A stretch of 64,000 bases of DNA from Paralichthys olivaceus (lineage: Eukaryota > Chordata > Actinopteri > Pleuronectiformes > Paralichthyidae). The stretch's first letter is position 1; each line of letters begins with the position of its first letter. Shown here piece after piece: positions 1 to 10,119 of this stretch. The stretch is taken from positions 20,578,816 through 20,642,815 of the forward strand of contig NC_091098.1 in assembly GCF_024713975.1 (NCBI RefSeq), read 5' to 3'. The notes below the pieces were generated by a model. It made no database searches, was not told the origin of the DNA, and worked only from the letters and a program-made list of their open reading frames with translations. A program made the translations under genes and the position numbers.

Positions 1-589
1 TAAACTGTAAGTAAATACAAGTTTGTCTGGCCAATAAAAATATTATGATATTAAAATGAACAGCGGTTTTTGGTCAAATCAAATTTTAAATAAAGTACAA
101 AGTACAAAGATATTTTGTTAACAAGGGATGAAGAGGCGATTTCACAGTGTTTCTTTATTTGGTCATTTAAAATGTATTGTTCCCCATATCTTCCTCTATT
201 TTTATTATTTATTATTACATATATTTTGTATGCATTATATATAATATAGAGCACAAGTAAACAACATATTTATAGATGTATTGGAAGCTGGTTAAGTATA
301 AGTATAAGATGAAAATTAATGACTTCTGGAGAACGGGTGAGATTAAATAAATGTGTACTTCTTCTCAATCTTTTTTGATTATTTAGATTAAATACCCCGC
401 TTAATCCACTGAACCTGGAAACCCTGAATGAAGAACATAAGTAAACAAACAAGATCTTGACAGCACACACATACTACTAACTATACTAATAAGCAATACT
501 AACTATACTAACTATACTAAGTGTGGTAAGAATTCCGACATTACTATTACATGTGACTTGTGACATTTCTGTAACAAATACACAAAATG
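1..589. other. AT-rich intergenic sequence
   Basis: No coding potential seen. A short degenerate repeat of ctaactata units lies at about 473-520. The next gene on this side is not visible. Confidence 0.5.
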
Positions 590-2547
590 CAGACGTACAA
601 AAGGTGAATGTCAATTTATTTTTCTATAACAAACAGTAACAAAAGACAGCAGAAAAGATCAGGCAAAGCAATCTTAGAATAGAGAAGTAGATAAGATTCA
701 TATTTGGATTATACACACCAAACTTGGCTTCCTCCTGCTTACTCTCTATCACTCTCTCTGTCGCTCTCTCTCTCTCTTTACCACACATGCAAACACAGAC
801 ACACACACACAAACATAGGCATACAAGCCACATCAGTGATAACACACGACAGAGAACAGGAAAATACTTGTCATATTGTACATGTTCAGGTCACAGTAAA
901 ATGAAACACTGACACAGATTCATTGTAGTACAGAGAAGCCTGTGATTGTCACTTTTGAGTTGTACATTGTTATTCAGCTGTTTGACAGCCAGGTATCTCT
1001 CATTCTCGATTAACCCTGCAAACTGACTGCATCTGTTGTGTTCATTCCCCACTGAGGTACGCAGAGTTACTACAGGATATACTGCAAAGCTGAACTCACA
1101 CAAATAATCCTTTATAATCAATTTTACTGATTTAACTGGAGGAAACAGTTAAAGTGACCAGATGCGTGTCTGATTTCTTTTAAATCAATACATCACAATA
1201 TATGCCTATTTATTAAATCACAGAATGATGGACAGACAGATGATAAAATAAATACATATGTAAAATAAGGCAAGTGTGCTTGTACACCATCTAAAAAATA
1301 AAAACTAACCTCATATACCCCTCTGTCCAATTTTTAGCATTACTTCCTTCATCTAATACATTACAGATGATCGCTAAAGTTTTAACTGACAAAAAGCTGA
1401 AGGGAAGAGTTTTGTTCTGTTCAGAAGACACATAAATAACTTAAATACATTTCTTAAATATGATGCTTCAAAAACACATTCCATCACATGAAATAAACAT
1501 AGTCACTGTCATGATTATAAGACAAGACATTACAAACATAAAGTGAAAGTTTATAAGAGCCAACCTCAACATGACTGACTGAGTGTATTGCACTTTTTGA
1601 AGCGGAGGTGCAGGACATGTTACTGTTCTGTTCCTGTGTTACTTTGGCTTTTTGAGGATCATTCGTTTAAAAAAAAAAGAAATAAAATAAAACAGGCTGA
1701 ATTGCACTAGAATATGAAATATCAAATAATACACATACTGTCACTATAAATTAAAGTGCGAGACAAAGTGGTAATGTAATGTAAAATCCTTATTGAATTT
1801 TAGTATAACACCTCTGAGCTCATATATAAGAGTCATAAATACAACCACAGCGTCTGATCATCAGGGACAATGATAAACACACTTGAGTCTTGATCAGTCA
1901 GCTGTCAACCATGTAGACATATGTAGAGTGAAAACACGTAATGTTAGATCACACAGCAACACGTCACAGTTCAACTAACACAGACAAACCACCCTGATCA
2001 AATCAGGTTTTCACCTTCATAGAATTCATTTCCATCAGCTTGAGATATAAAAGTGAGTCGACAGGAGTCAAAGCAAATCTGGACCGAGTCTATTAGATAT
2101 ATATTAAGGAGCATTTCGCTCAAGGCCAGTTTGCTTTTTATAGCCACAGTCTCTCAAACCACAGACTCATGTCTCTGTGCACCAAAAAAGAACAAAAAGA
2201 AAAAAAGGCTTCTTAAGTGAAATAAAAGCAGAGGATGAGATAAAGATGAGCGAACAGAGACAAGTGAAAGGCAAAGAGACAGAAAGAAGATAAGGACATA
2301 GGCTGGATGCTGAGGTTAATCTAATGACGTAACTGCTCCTTTTAAGTTCTTAAATTCCTCCATATGAAAAGTCGACATTAACCTTAGCCTTGTTTCTATA
2401 CGCTACTTGATAAAAAAGCAATTTTTCTTACTCTATAAAAATGAAAATCAATGCCGTAATGAAAGGATGATGAATCTGATGCAGGCAGGTCTTCTAATCC
2501 ACAGCGCGTCTCATCTTTTCTTCCAGCGGGGAAACTATGTGCTGCTT
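590..2547 (-). other. ss18l1: Probable ss18l1 3' UTR
   Basis: Non-coding sequence downstream of the ss18l1 stop. The best minus-strand AATAAA for the distal end is at 615-620, giving a UTR of about 1.95 kb. Other A-rich spots exist, so the end is inferred. It contains a CT/CA-rich simple repeat at 741-811. Confidence 0.45.
741..811. repeat. CT/CA simple repeat
   Basis: Alternating CT-rich then CA-rich tracts in the probable ss18l1 3' UTR. The short open frames across it are simple-repeat artefacts. Confidence 0.8.
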
Positions 2548-2574
2548 TTATTGCTGATAATTTCCATACTGACC
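2548..2574 (-). CDS. ss18l1: ss18l1 coding exon 11 (last codons and stop)
   Basis: Only GQYGNYQQ and a TAA stop, preceded by acceptor cattgcag. This is the invariant C-terminus of SS18/SS18L1. The 27-nt coding part is continuous with the 3' UTR. Confidence 0.93.
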   Translation of the reverse strand, partial: GQYGNYQQ

Positions 2575-5500
2575 CTGCAATGTAAGAAGATTCACACTGA
2601 CAGGCTGGATTGGATCTCACACAAATATTTGAGTTAGAAAACTTAGTCTAGATCAAGAAAGGTTTTATTTCTTGTTATACAGTTTGCACCTACATTAGCA
2701 AATATTTTAACATGGAAAATCAGATAATGGCATGAAGCTGTTGTGGTAAGAAAAAGACAAATAGCAATTATGTTTTTAATTTTTAATAAATTACTAAAAG
2801 ATATTACTCATGTACCTGTTCATAGGCGTAGGGCCTCTGCGTCTGTGCACCAGGGCCACCCTGGGACGAGCGATAGGAACCATACTGTTGGCTTTGACCC
2901 TGTTGATACTGAGCATACTGGGAGGATCCACCCTGGCCTGATCCTGTAGAGGAGCGGTTACACTCAAGTTACTACCTCATTCTGTTACACATTTATGTTT
3001 GTTTGTTTGAATGCACAAAATACTGTAGTCGATAGATGTTTCTAACCGTATCCCTGTGGCTGTCCTGTGTATCCTTGTTGAGACGAGTACTGCTGTTGGT
3101 TGAAGGGCTGCTGCTGGCCAGAGCTCTGCTGATACTGGGCTTGCTGTTGGCTGTACTGAGAGTTACCTGGAGGTGCACATGCATAAGCATCTGTCAGCTG
3201 TTACATCTGTGAGTTAGTCCTTTATTAAAGTTTTGGTTAAAAAGCCCTCAGACAAAAAAAGCTGTTACCTCCTTCATAGTAGTGCTGTGAGGATTCATCA
3301 AATGACCTGTCGTAGCCTTGCTCGCCATATGAAGACTGCTGATATGAGAACTCTCCGTGACCTGCAGAGAACATGATTCAACACATGCAAAAACTCCTCC
3401 GCAAAGATAAAATCCACTTACACACAGAAGAGACATTACCAACAATGTGAAATGTTCCCACAGGTAAAAACAAAGTGACAACCACAGACATTTTACAAGG
3501 CGTCTCACTTCAGCATTATGCACAAAGCACAAAGAAACACCCCGGGTTAAAAATGCATTCTCTCCTAAACACAACTGCTACAGAACTGACTGAAATCTGA
3601 AATTCCGGCACACCAAAGGGGACAGTATGGACACAGACACAGTGGGAGAAAAAATAATTAAGACCAATGTTAGTCTTTTGCAATTTCTTTTCAATACTTT
3701 TCATCTCCCACAGTTAAGGTAAAAAGGACAATGACTGGGCATTAGAGTGGAAGCTTCAGCACGGTCGTAAATAAGGCTCAGGCCTGTGGGCTTGCGGTAA
3801 AAGGAAATGGCATCACCTATAATGGGGATTTGTATGTTTGAGAGCTGTGTGTGTAAAGTTTATGGATGTGCATGATTACCATCAGGGTAATACTGCTGGT
3901 TTATGGGCTCGCTGGAGCTCTGAGTGTGTCCATACTGCTCTCCGTAGAACTCGTCTTGTCCCATGTACTGCTGTGCAGATCCTGCAAGACAGGCGACACC
4001 ACGAATGGTTAAACAGTTGGAGACTAACGGGGATGCGCCAGATCACAATTTAGATTCTCTGAAGGAGTGTGTGAGCATGTGTGTGTATTAATAATGAGAA
4101 AAGTTGCAACAGACAATTTTGTTTTGTTATTTGACAACCTTCTTAGGAGTCATCATTTATATTTGAGGCAAAACGGGATGATAGTATTAACAAATGATAG
4201 TATTATAGATTAATATTAAATATTTTATTACAATTTTATATTGGACCATTTTAGTGGAGGGGGTGTGATAAAAATATGACAAATTCTGACCAACACAAAC
4301 TTAGAGACACTAACTAAAGTGGAACAATTTCAATAAATAATTCCATGGAAAAATTGTACAAGATGTAATTTGAAGGAAAAATGAGGATTGCAGAAAGCCA
4401 GCTATCAGGGAGCATCTGTTCTCTGCTTGATGGTGGTGTGCAGAAACTCCAGATTCCACTCCTTCACTCTACCTTTACAATTTTATCTAAAAGTACTCAC
4501 AAAACCAACAGAACAAAATAAAACTCTCTGGAATATGCAGCAAAAGACCCAGGCACAGCCTAATCTTCTCTCTAAACCACGAAGGACCAAATAGTGTACA
4601 AATACAGACATTAACTACAGGACGAAAACAAAAGCATTTTCATCTTAACCTCAGCAGCGATGGCAAAAAAACACTTATCTGACATGTCCCAATATGACCA
4701 AGGAGCCACAGTTGATACAGACACCCTAGCAACAGACCCACAACCAATCAGGGATGAGGCTGGACAAGTCACCTAGGTTAACAATGGACGAAACAATTCT
4801 GAAGCGCGGCTCTATTTGGGCCTACATCACCCAGTCATGCAGGGATAACAGGGCACCAGGTTGAATGAGGGCTCACAACCATGGCCCGTTGCTCTGGAAA
4901 CAGTATTCAATTCTTTTTATACATCAGAGCTACTATGTGTCTCGTCTTCAAAAGATATAACAGGGCAGGGTGCAGCTATTATTAGGCACACGCTGACACA
5001 GCACACGTTAAGTGATTTACAAAGACAGGAACTTAATGTGATGTGAGTGATACATCGCCAGGCTACCTCTTAAAGCAGCAGGAAGGCAGCTGGGATGGAT
5101 TCATTAGTACACTTTTAATATTGCTCTCACTTTATGGTTACTAATTAATACCATGATGCAATTAAAATACTTATCAGGGGACAGAAAACAGTAGTTCTGA
5201 CAACAGTCACATCCATCCACCAACATATGTAGTCACTCAAACACACCACAAACAAACCAAGCCCACTGTTTGAAGGAGACATATTGTGCTTTTTTAGATT
5301 TTCTTTCCTCTTGTGTGTTAAAAAGGTTTTTGTGTGTGTTAAAAGTGTGAAAAGAGAGAGAAAACACTGAGGCGCGTCATCAGCAGTCCGCCCGATACTT
5401 CTAGGGAATCGTGAAGTCATGTAATATTTGCATGATGTACAATCGGGCAGGTAGTCTGGCACGTCCCCATACAAATTAAGGTAGGGGAGCTAAAACCAAG

Positions 5501-8500
5501 CATTTTGGGCAGAGGATGAAAAGAGGAGCTGCAGCGACGGACAGTATGAGGAACATGTGAACCTGATTGTGAGCATGATATGTCTCCTTCAACCAAAATA
5601 ACATGGACCACCTACCTGGCTGTGAAGAGCGGTAGGATCCAATGGGCCTCTGACTCATCAAACTGTTTCCTTGACTGCCCTGACCCATCATGCCCATGGC
5701 CTGCTGTCCCTGATAGTGCTGGCCCCCAGCCTGAGCTGAGGAGTAATGCGGAGTGGCAGATTGTTGTTGCATCATGGAGACTAAAGGAAGGAGGTGGGAT
5801 TGTGGAGAGATCTCATACATTAATACACACAGACAAACTCTATGCACATTTCAGTATTCAACAGCATACACAACATTCAGGGAACTAAGGCTGTGCAAAA
5901 TTACACTGACAAATAAACAAGTGTAGAAGGAGGGCCATGCCAATAAGGGCACAGGGATAAAGCCAAAATGGGTCCAGAGCAATCAGTGGCCAAGATGCTG
6001 CTCTGGAGATTAAATGCAAACAAAGCCAGGGAAGTCAGTGCATAAACAGAGGTGCAGGAAATACACACAGACATCCAGGGAGAGGAGGGCTGCATCTCAG
6101 GGTCAGGGGTCAGAGATCAGAAGAGGTAAAGCCTGGAGCAGAAGGAAGAAGGGAGGAGGCAGCACACCTCTGATAAACTGAATGTGTCTGGCTGTTTTTG
6201 ATTGTTACGCTGCATTGACTGGTCGGGATTTACAGATTGATGAATGCGTGTATCCAGGTAAGCAAATGCGTTTCAGAAAGATCAAGGGGGAGTTTGTCAT
6301 GGTCGCATTGGGAGATATTTTCATCATCCAACTAGTTTATGGTTGTATGGTTCAACCTTGAACATTATTTTCATCACTCCCTTCCTGTCATATCGTATTC
6401 CCAAATCTTGTATCATACCAAAATAAAATTAGGCATCTTGTTACTGTTCCCTTCCATTAAAAATCTGATTACTGGGCTCTTCTTCACCTGGCTCACCTTG
6501 GTTGGACTGCATGTTGAGGTTGTTGCGGGAGGAGGAGGAGGAAGAGGAAGAGCCATAACCAGGACCAGGGCCCTGAATCATGCTGCCCTGGGAGGAAGGG
6601 GCAGCATGGCTGTAGCCGGAGGCCGAGCCACCGTAACTGCTGGCTGGCAGGCTGAGGGATGTCGAGGGAAGGGCCGACTGCGTCTGACCAGACTGCTGCT
6701 GCATGGGGGCATGGCCTGGGCCTGACGACACACATGCACAGTCAGAGCAGCCAGCACTCGTTCCCATGTGCTACCACATTAATCATGGACCCACATTCAG
6801 TTCATCTTTAACAGGACCTTATGCAAGGATAGATTCTTGAGATGAGTGTTAATGATGTGTTTAGATAAGGATGAGAGGAAATAAAGGAAGCAAAGGTTGC
6901 TATTCCTGCAAATACACTATCAGATTGTCAGATGAACGTGAGACCATAGACACGCAGGCAGTAAAGAGGAGAGGCAGATACAACAGCACGACAGACAGGA
7001 CATGGTATTGTATCTTCAGACCAACATGCGGCAAGGTGAGGTTCAAACAAGGACAACAACATGGAGCTGTATGTGTGCACACACCAAGTTTGAACTCTCA
7101 CCATTGCTCATCTGGCTCTGCATCATCGATGTGGGGGCCAATCCTGGTGCCATGGTGTCGTTGAGGTTGCTTTGAGCGTGTCCCCCACTCTGACCCATCC
7201 CTCCAGGACCAATGGACATACTGGGAGTGGGAGGCTAACAGGTCGAGATGCACATTTAATAACTTTATTGGCAGACACAACTGAATGACAATGTGGTCAT
7301 TAAGATTTGTTTTACAAAGTATGCATCTATATTTGCTTTTCTGAACATATTTTCCTTTACTCATTCCTGTATTGACTCAGTGATGTACACATTTAGAATA
7401 AAAGAGGACAAAGTACATGGAAAACAGAAAGTGAGTAACTTGTTCCAACTTCCTTTAATGCCATGGAACAGATTAATTTAACAATAAAGGAAAATATGAT
7501 GGAAATGGTTTGCTGAGAGAATTTTTCCTGAAGGACTCACCGCAGGAAGTAGTGACTGCATGTTCTGATTTGAATCTGCTATTGTGGCCAAGTAAACCAG
7601 GTTTCTGTGCAGGACCTGCTGATACCTTTCAAAACACACCAGCTTTAGTTCATCACATTTGCTTTAATGGGACATTTGCAAGGCATTGGTCAGGGAGGGA
7701 GAAAAGTGAGACTTACTGTGTGCATTCAGCCGTCTTCCCTTTGCTTTGGTAATCCATTATACATTGTATTAAATAATGATTTTCATCCAGCATCTTTGGG
7801 AGACAATAAAACAACTGCAGTTGTGTCTGAAGGCATAGTGCATTCTCCATTATACACAATAATACTTCATTTTAAGACATTACAGTGATGATGTTCCCGA
7901 TTCTGAGAACTTCACCCAGACTGGAACATTTTTCTGGGTCAGTTTTATCTATTTTTTGTTCCGTAATGAAATCAAATCAAATAGCAGCCTCTCAGTCTTT
8001 ATTTAGGACACCGCTTGAAATCTACTTTCATAGATGAGTAGTGCCTTTTTTTAACAGAATGTTTCAGTCAAGGGTAAAAGCAGCAGGAGATGATTGTGCC
8101 GTTGCTCAGTTTCTCTCCACCCCACACGACCCTGCCTTTACACACACTAACAGATTTTCTTCCAATAAAGCGAGTGTCCACAATAATATTCACGATCAAA
8201 TGAGACGCTGTCTGCTGATGCACCTTTAATCATTGCGTCCGTACAATCCAGCAAATACGCTGTGATTTAAAATGTGCAAACAATTTAAATCTGATCGATT
8301 TCACATACAATTAAACACTAATTTGTTGAGGAACAAACGCCAGAATTGCAGCATCACAAGGAACCCGCCTGAGAGCTGTGCGTAAAAAGCTTTCGCCTCC
8401 GGCACCGTCTTGGCTTTGTTTGGCTTTGCACCTGCACTCGACTGTAACGCTACTATACCAGTTGCCATTTCTTCTGATGTTCACCACTTTCACTGCACTG

Positions 8501-8666
8501 GCGACGGATTGTCACTCCCCTCATCCATCCATCCATCCACACCGACGGACAGGAGCATCCAACAACACCACGTCCGTGCGTCCGGATTGTGGTTTACCTT
8601 TTGGATCGTCTGCTGCGTCACCTCCCCTTTACTCCTAGGACGCGCCGACGAAAACGCCACCGACAT
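2548..8666 (-). CDS. ss18l1: SS18-like protein 1 (CREST), 11 coding exons
   Basis: Encodes a nuclear transcriptional coactivator. The SS18/CREST family sits in BAF (SWI/SNF) complexes, and CREST recruits CBP for calcium-dependent transcription in neurons. Eleven exons join in phase to 1224 nt (407 aa; human SS18L1 is about 396). Residues 1-77 are the SNH domain, beginning MSVAFSSARPRSKGE and including LIQCIMDYQSKGKTAECTQ and VLHRNLVYLATIADSNQNM. The middle is Met/Gly/Ser-rich with the diagnostic NMQSNQVSMMQQQ. The C-terminal third is a Gln/Pro/Gly/Tyr-rich activation domain ending GQYGNYQQ, the family's standard end. The ATG at 8666 has A at -3. SS18L1 rather than SS18 is chosen from the VSMMQQQ motif and the lsm14b-taf4-cdh4 neighbourhood. 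An eight-serine run near residue 184 is not in my recollection of mammalian sequences. Confidence 0.95.
2816..2943 (-). CDS. ss18l1: ss18l1 coding exon 10
   Basis: SGQGGSSQYAQYQQGQSQQY then GSYRSSQGG to PYAYEQ. Ends phase 0 at CAG|gtacat. Confidence 0.93.
3047..3166 (-). CDS. ss18l1: ss18l1 coding exon 9
   Basis: 40 codons, NSQYSQQQAQYQQSSGQQQP then FNQQQYSSQQGYTGQPQGY. Gln-rich. Donor ACG|gttaga is a non-canonical but usable GT site; phase continues correctly. Confidence 0.92.
3269..3361 (-). CDS. ss18l1: ss18l1 coding exon 8
   Basis: 31 codons, HGEFSYQQSSYGEQGYDRSF then DESSQHYYEG. Part of the Tyr/Gln-rich activation domain. Acceptor ctgcag|GTCAC, donor GGAG|gtaac. Confidence 0.94.
3880..3981 (-). 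CDS. ss18l1: ss18l1 coding exon 7
   Basis: 34 codons, SAQQYMGQDEFYGEQYGHTQ then SSSEPINQQYYPD. Matches the QQYLGQEEYYGEQY segment of mammalian CREST. Phase 1 at both ends. Confidence 0.94.
3982..5615 (-). other. ss18l1: ss18l1 intron 6
   Basis: The longest ss18l1 intron, about 1.6 kb. AT-rich, with no recognisable gene, RNA or mobile element. Confidence 0.7.
5616..5780 (-). CDS. ss18l1: ss18l1 coding exon 6
   Basis: Residues 197-251: VSMMQQQSATPHYSSAQAGG through MMGQGSQGNSLMSQRPIG to SSQPG. Acceptor tttag|TCTCC, donor CCAG|gtaggt. Highly characteristic of SS18L1. Confidence 0.95.
5781..6496 (-). other. ss18l1: ss18l1 intron 5
   Basis: About 0.7 kb of intron with no recognisable element. 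It begins gtgagc on the minus strand and ends tttag. Confidence 0.75.
6497..6721 (-). CDS. ss18l1: ss18l1 coding exon 5
   Basis: Runs from GPGHAPMQQQSGQTQ to NNLNMQSNQ, 75 codons, phase 1 at both ends. It carries an eight-serine run followed by RNNLN. The family motif SGYSHAAPSSQGSMIQG is clear. Confidence 0.92.
6722..7101 (-). other. ss18l1: ss18l1 intron 4
   Basis: About 380 bp between exons 4 and 5; nothing further recognised. Confidence 0.75.
7102..7234 (-). CDS. ss18l1: ss18l1 coding exon 4
   Basis: Begins PPTPSMSIGPGGMGQSGG and ends MMQSQMSN plus one base. Acceptor ttag|CCT, donor ATG|gtgaga. A low-complexity Met/Gly/Ser linker. Confidence 0.9.
7541..7625 (-). CDS. ss18l1: ss18l1 coding exon 3
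   Basis: Residues 50-77, YQQVLHRNLVYLATIADSNQ then NMQSLLPA; end of the SNH domain. Donor GCG|gtgagt, phase 0. Confidence 0.94.
7717..7793 (-). CDS. ss18l1: ss18l1 coding exon 2
   Basis: Residues 24-49, MLDENHYLIQCIMDYQSKGK then TAECTQ. Acceptor aaag|ATG, donor CA|gtaagt (phase 2). The following intron is only 91 bp. Confidence 0.94.
7794..8597 (-). other. ss18l1: ss18l1 intron 1
   Basis: About 0.8 kb. It contains a short (ATCC)n run at about 8522-8540 and nothing else recognised. Confidence 0.7.
8598..8666 (-). CDS. ss18l1: ss18l1 coding exon 1
   Basis: Residues 1-23, MSVAFSSAR to QQTIQK, the start of the SNH domain. The donor reads AAG|gtaaac and the exon ends in phase 0. The true first exon may extend further 5' as UTR. 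Confidence 0.93.
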
Positions 8667-9424
8667 TTTGTCATATGTGAAATAAAAGCGCTTCTTTTAC
8701 TCGAATATTTATTATATTGAGCGCTGCCCTCTATTTGGTTGGGTAGTTTCTCCATTTCTGGGAAATAGGGGTATTGACAAAGCCAGCCTTCTGTTATCAG
8801 GGAAGGAAATTTGAAAAACAGCAAAAGCCTCTGAATCCAATTAAAGATATAATGATGCTGGATGTGTTGTTCGTGGTGTGCATGCAAATAATTATATTTA
8901 TTTAACTGCTACATGCTAGAGTGAAATCCCTCTCCCTCTGTTTGTGGTATAGTCCAGACAGTGAGTAGCCTACCAGCTTCCTGCACTGTAGACGAGGTAC
9001 CCTTTGAGTCATGAGAGTCAATCAGTCCATATTGTGCGCAAAACCTCCAAAGAGCAATTGGGGTAAGTGGCTGCAAAAGTTTTTTTTTTAGCACATATAG
9101 AAAGAAAAGAAAAATGTCATATTATGATACCCGTCTCAAACCCGTCTCAAACCAATTTTTACAACACCACACACAGAACTTCAGCTCAGTTTTCATATGA
9201 AGTTTCTGCAGCAATACATTTTGTTTTCCATAATCAGACTGCATTTGTTTTATGTAAAGGGTGAAAAACAAAAAAACGTTACCTTCTCCTGAGCAAAATA
9301 CGAGTTAAGTGTCTGCCTGCAACAGAACATATGAGCTTTATGGTTCCACCCAACTTTTCCATTTATTGATATGACCTGTATGAACTGTGTACTGTAGTAG
9401 CCTCAGAGAACGTGAGACAAGCGG
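8667..9424. other. ss18l1 upstream / lsm14b downstream spacer
   Basis: Holds the ss18l1 5' UTR and promoter and the spacer to the lsm14b 3' end. Sequence just upstream of the ss18l1 ATG is AT-rich, with no obvious TATA, CCAAT or CRE site. No psma7 coding sequence is present, although PSMA7 sits here in mammals. Confidence 0.5.
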
Positions 9425-9959
9425 ATCAGCATTTTCCCCTTTATTAACATTTTCACTTGTTGATTCAATACAACAGAATAAAGCAGTGACCAAGATATAA
9501 CCTTTAAATACATTTAAGTTCAGTTCATTTTATGTTAATATTCACAATTTACATTTTATGAAATATAATTACAAATTATGATGAGTATTCAAGATGCGAT
9601 ACTTACTTTGAACATGAAAAAAAAAACAATTTTAGGAGTGAAATTATAAACAAAAATAAATTCAATTCCCCATTTAATAATTGAAAAAAAATATTCAGGC
9701 AAATATCCTGAGGGGAAGATTAATTGCAAGTGCAATGCATCCATATGCAAACTGGAGACAGATGAAAATAAATCTATGGATGCAGGATCCTGACTAAGGT
9801 GGAAAAACAAAAATAATTTTTCATGCACTGTCAACAGAGCTGCTCATATTGCGCGTTATGACAAAAACACAGAGAGACTGGTACATGGTAACAGCCCCAG
9901 TAAGGGAAATATTCACAAGAGGTTTTTTGCTTTAGTGCCCTGGTATCATATGCTGACCT
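9425..9959 (-). other. lsm14b: Probable lsm14b 3' UTR
   Basis: Sequence after the lsm14b stop. A minus-strand AATAAA at 9440-9445 is a reasonable polyadenylation signal, giving a ~530-nt UTR. The exact end is inferred. Confidence 0.45.
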
Positions 9960-10119
9960 TTACAGCTGTCCACTCCTGCTTCTGTAAGAAGGTCGAGTCT
10001 GAGCAGAGCCCCGTCCTCTTGGTCCAGTGTATCCACCTCTGAAGCCACGGCCCCTCAGAAACCATCCAGGGACCCCGAAAGTCTCCAGATTGCGCTTCCG
10101 CTCCTCTGCCCATGTTAAT
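9960..10119 (-). CDS. lsm14b: lsm14b coding exon 8 (TFG box, RGG tail, stop)
   Basis: [20 protein letters not shown] then [17 protein letters not shown] and a short Ser/Arg tail ending SGQL with TAA at 9960-9962. Confidence 0.95.

Noticed and set aside
6339-6725. A 128-codon plus-strand open frame
   Set aside because: It is the antisense shadow of ss18l1 exon 5, whose Gly/Ser coding gives a spurious Gly/Arg-rich frame.
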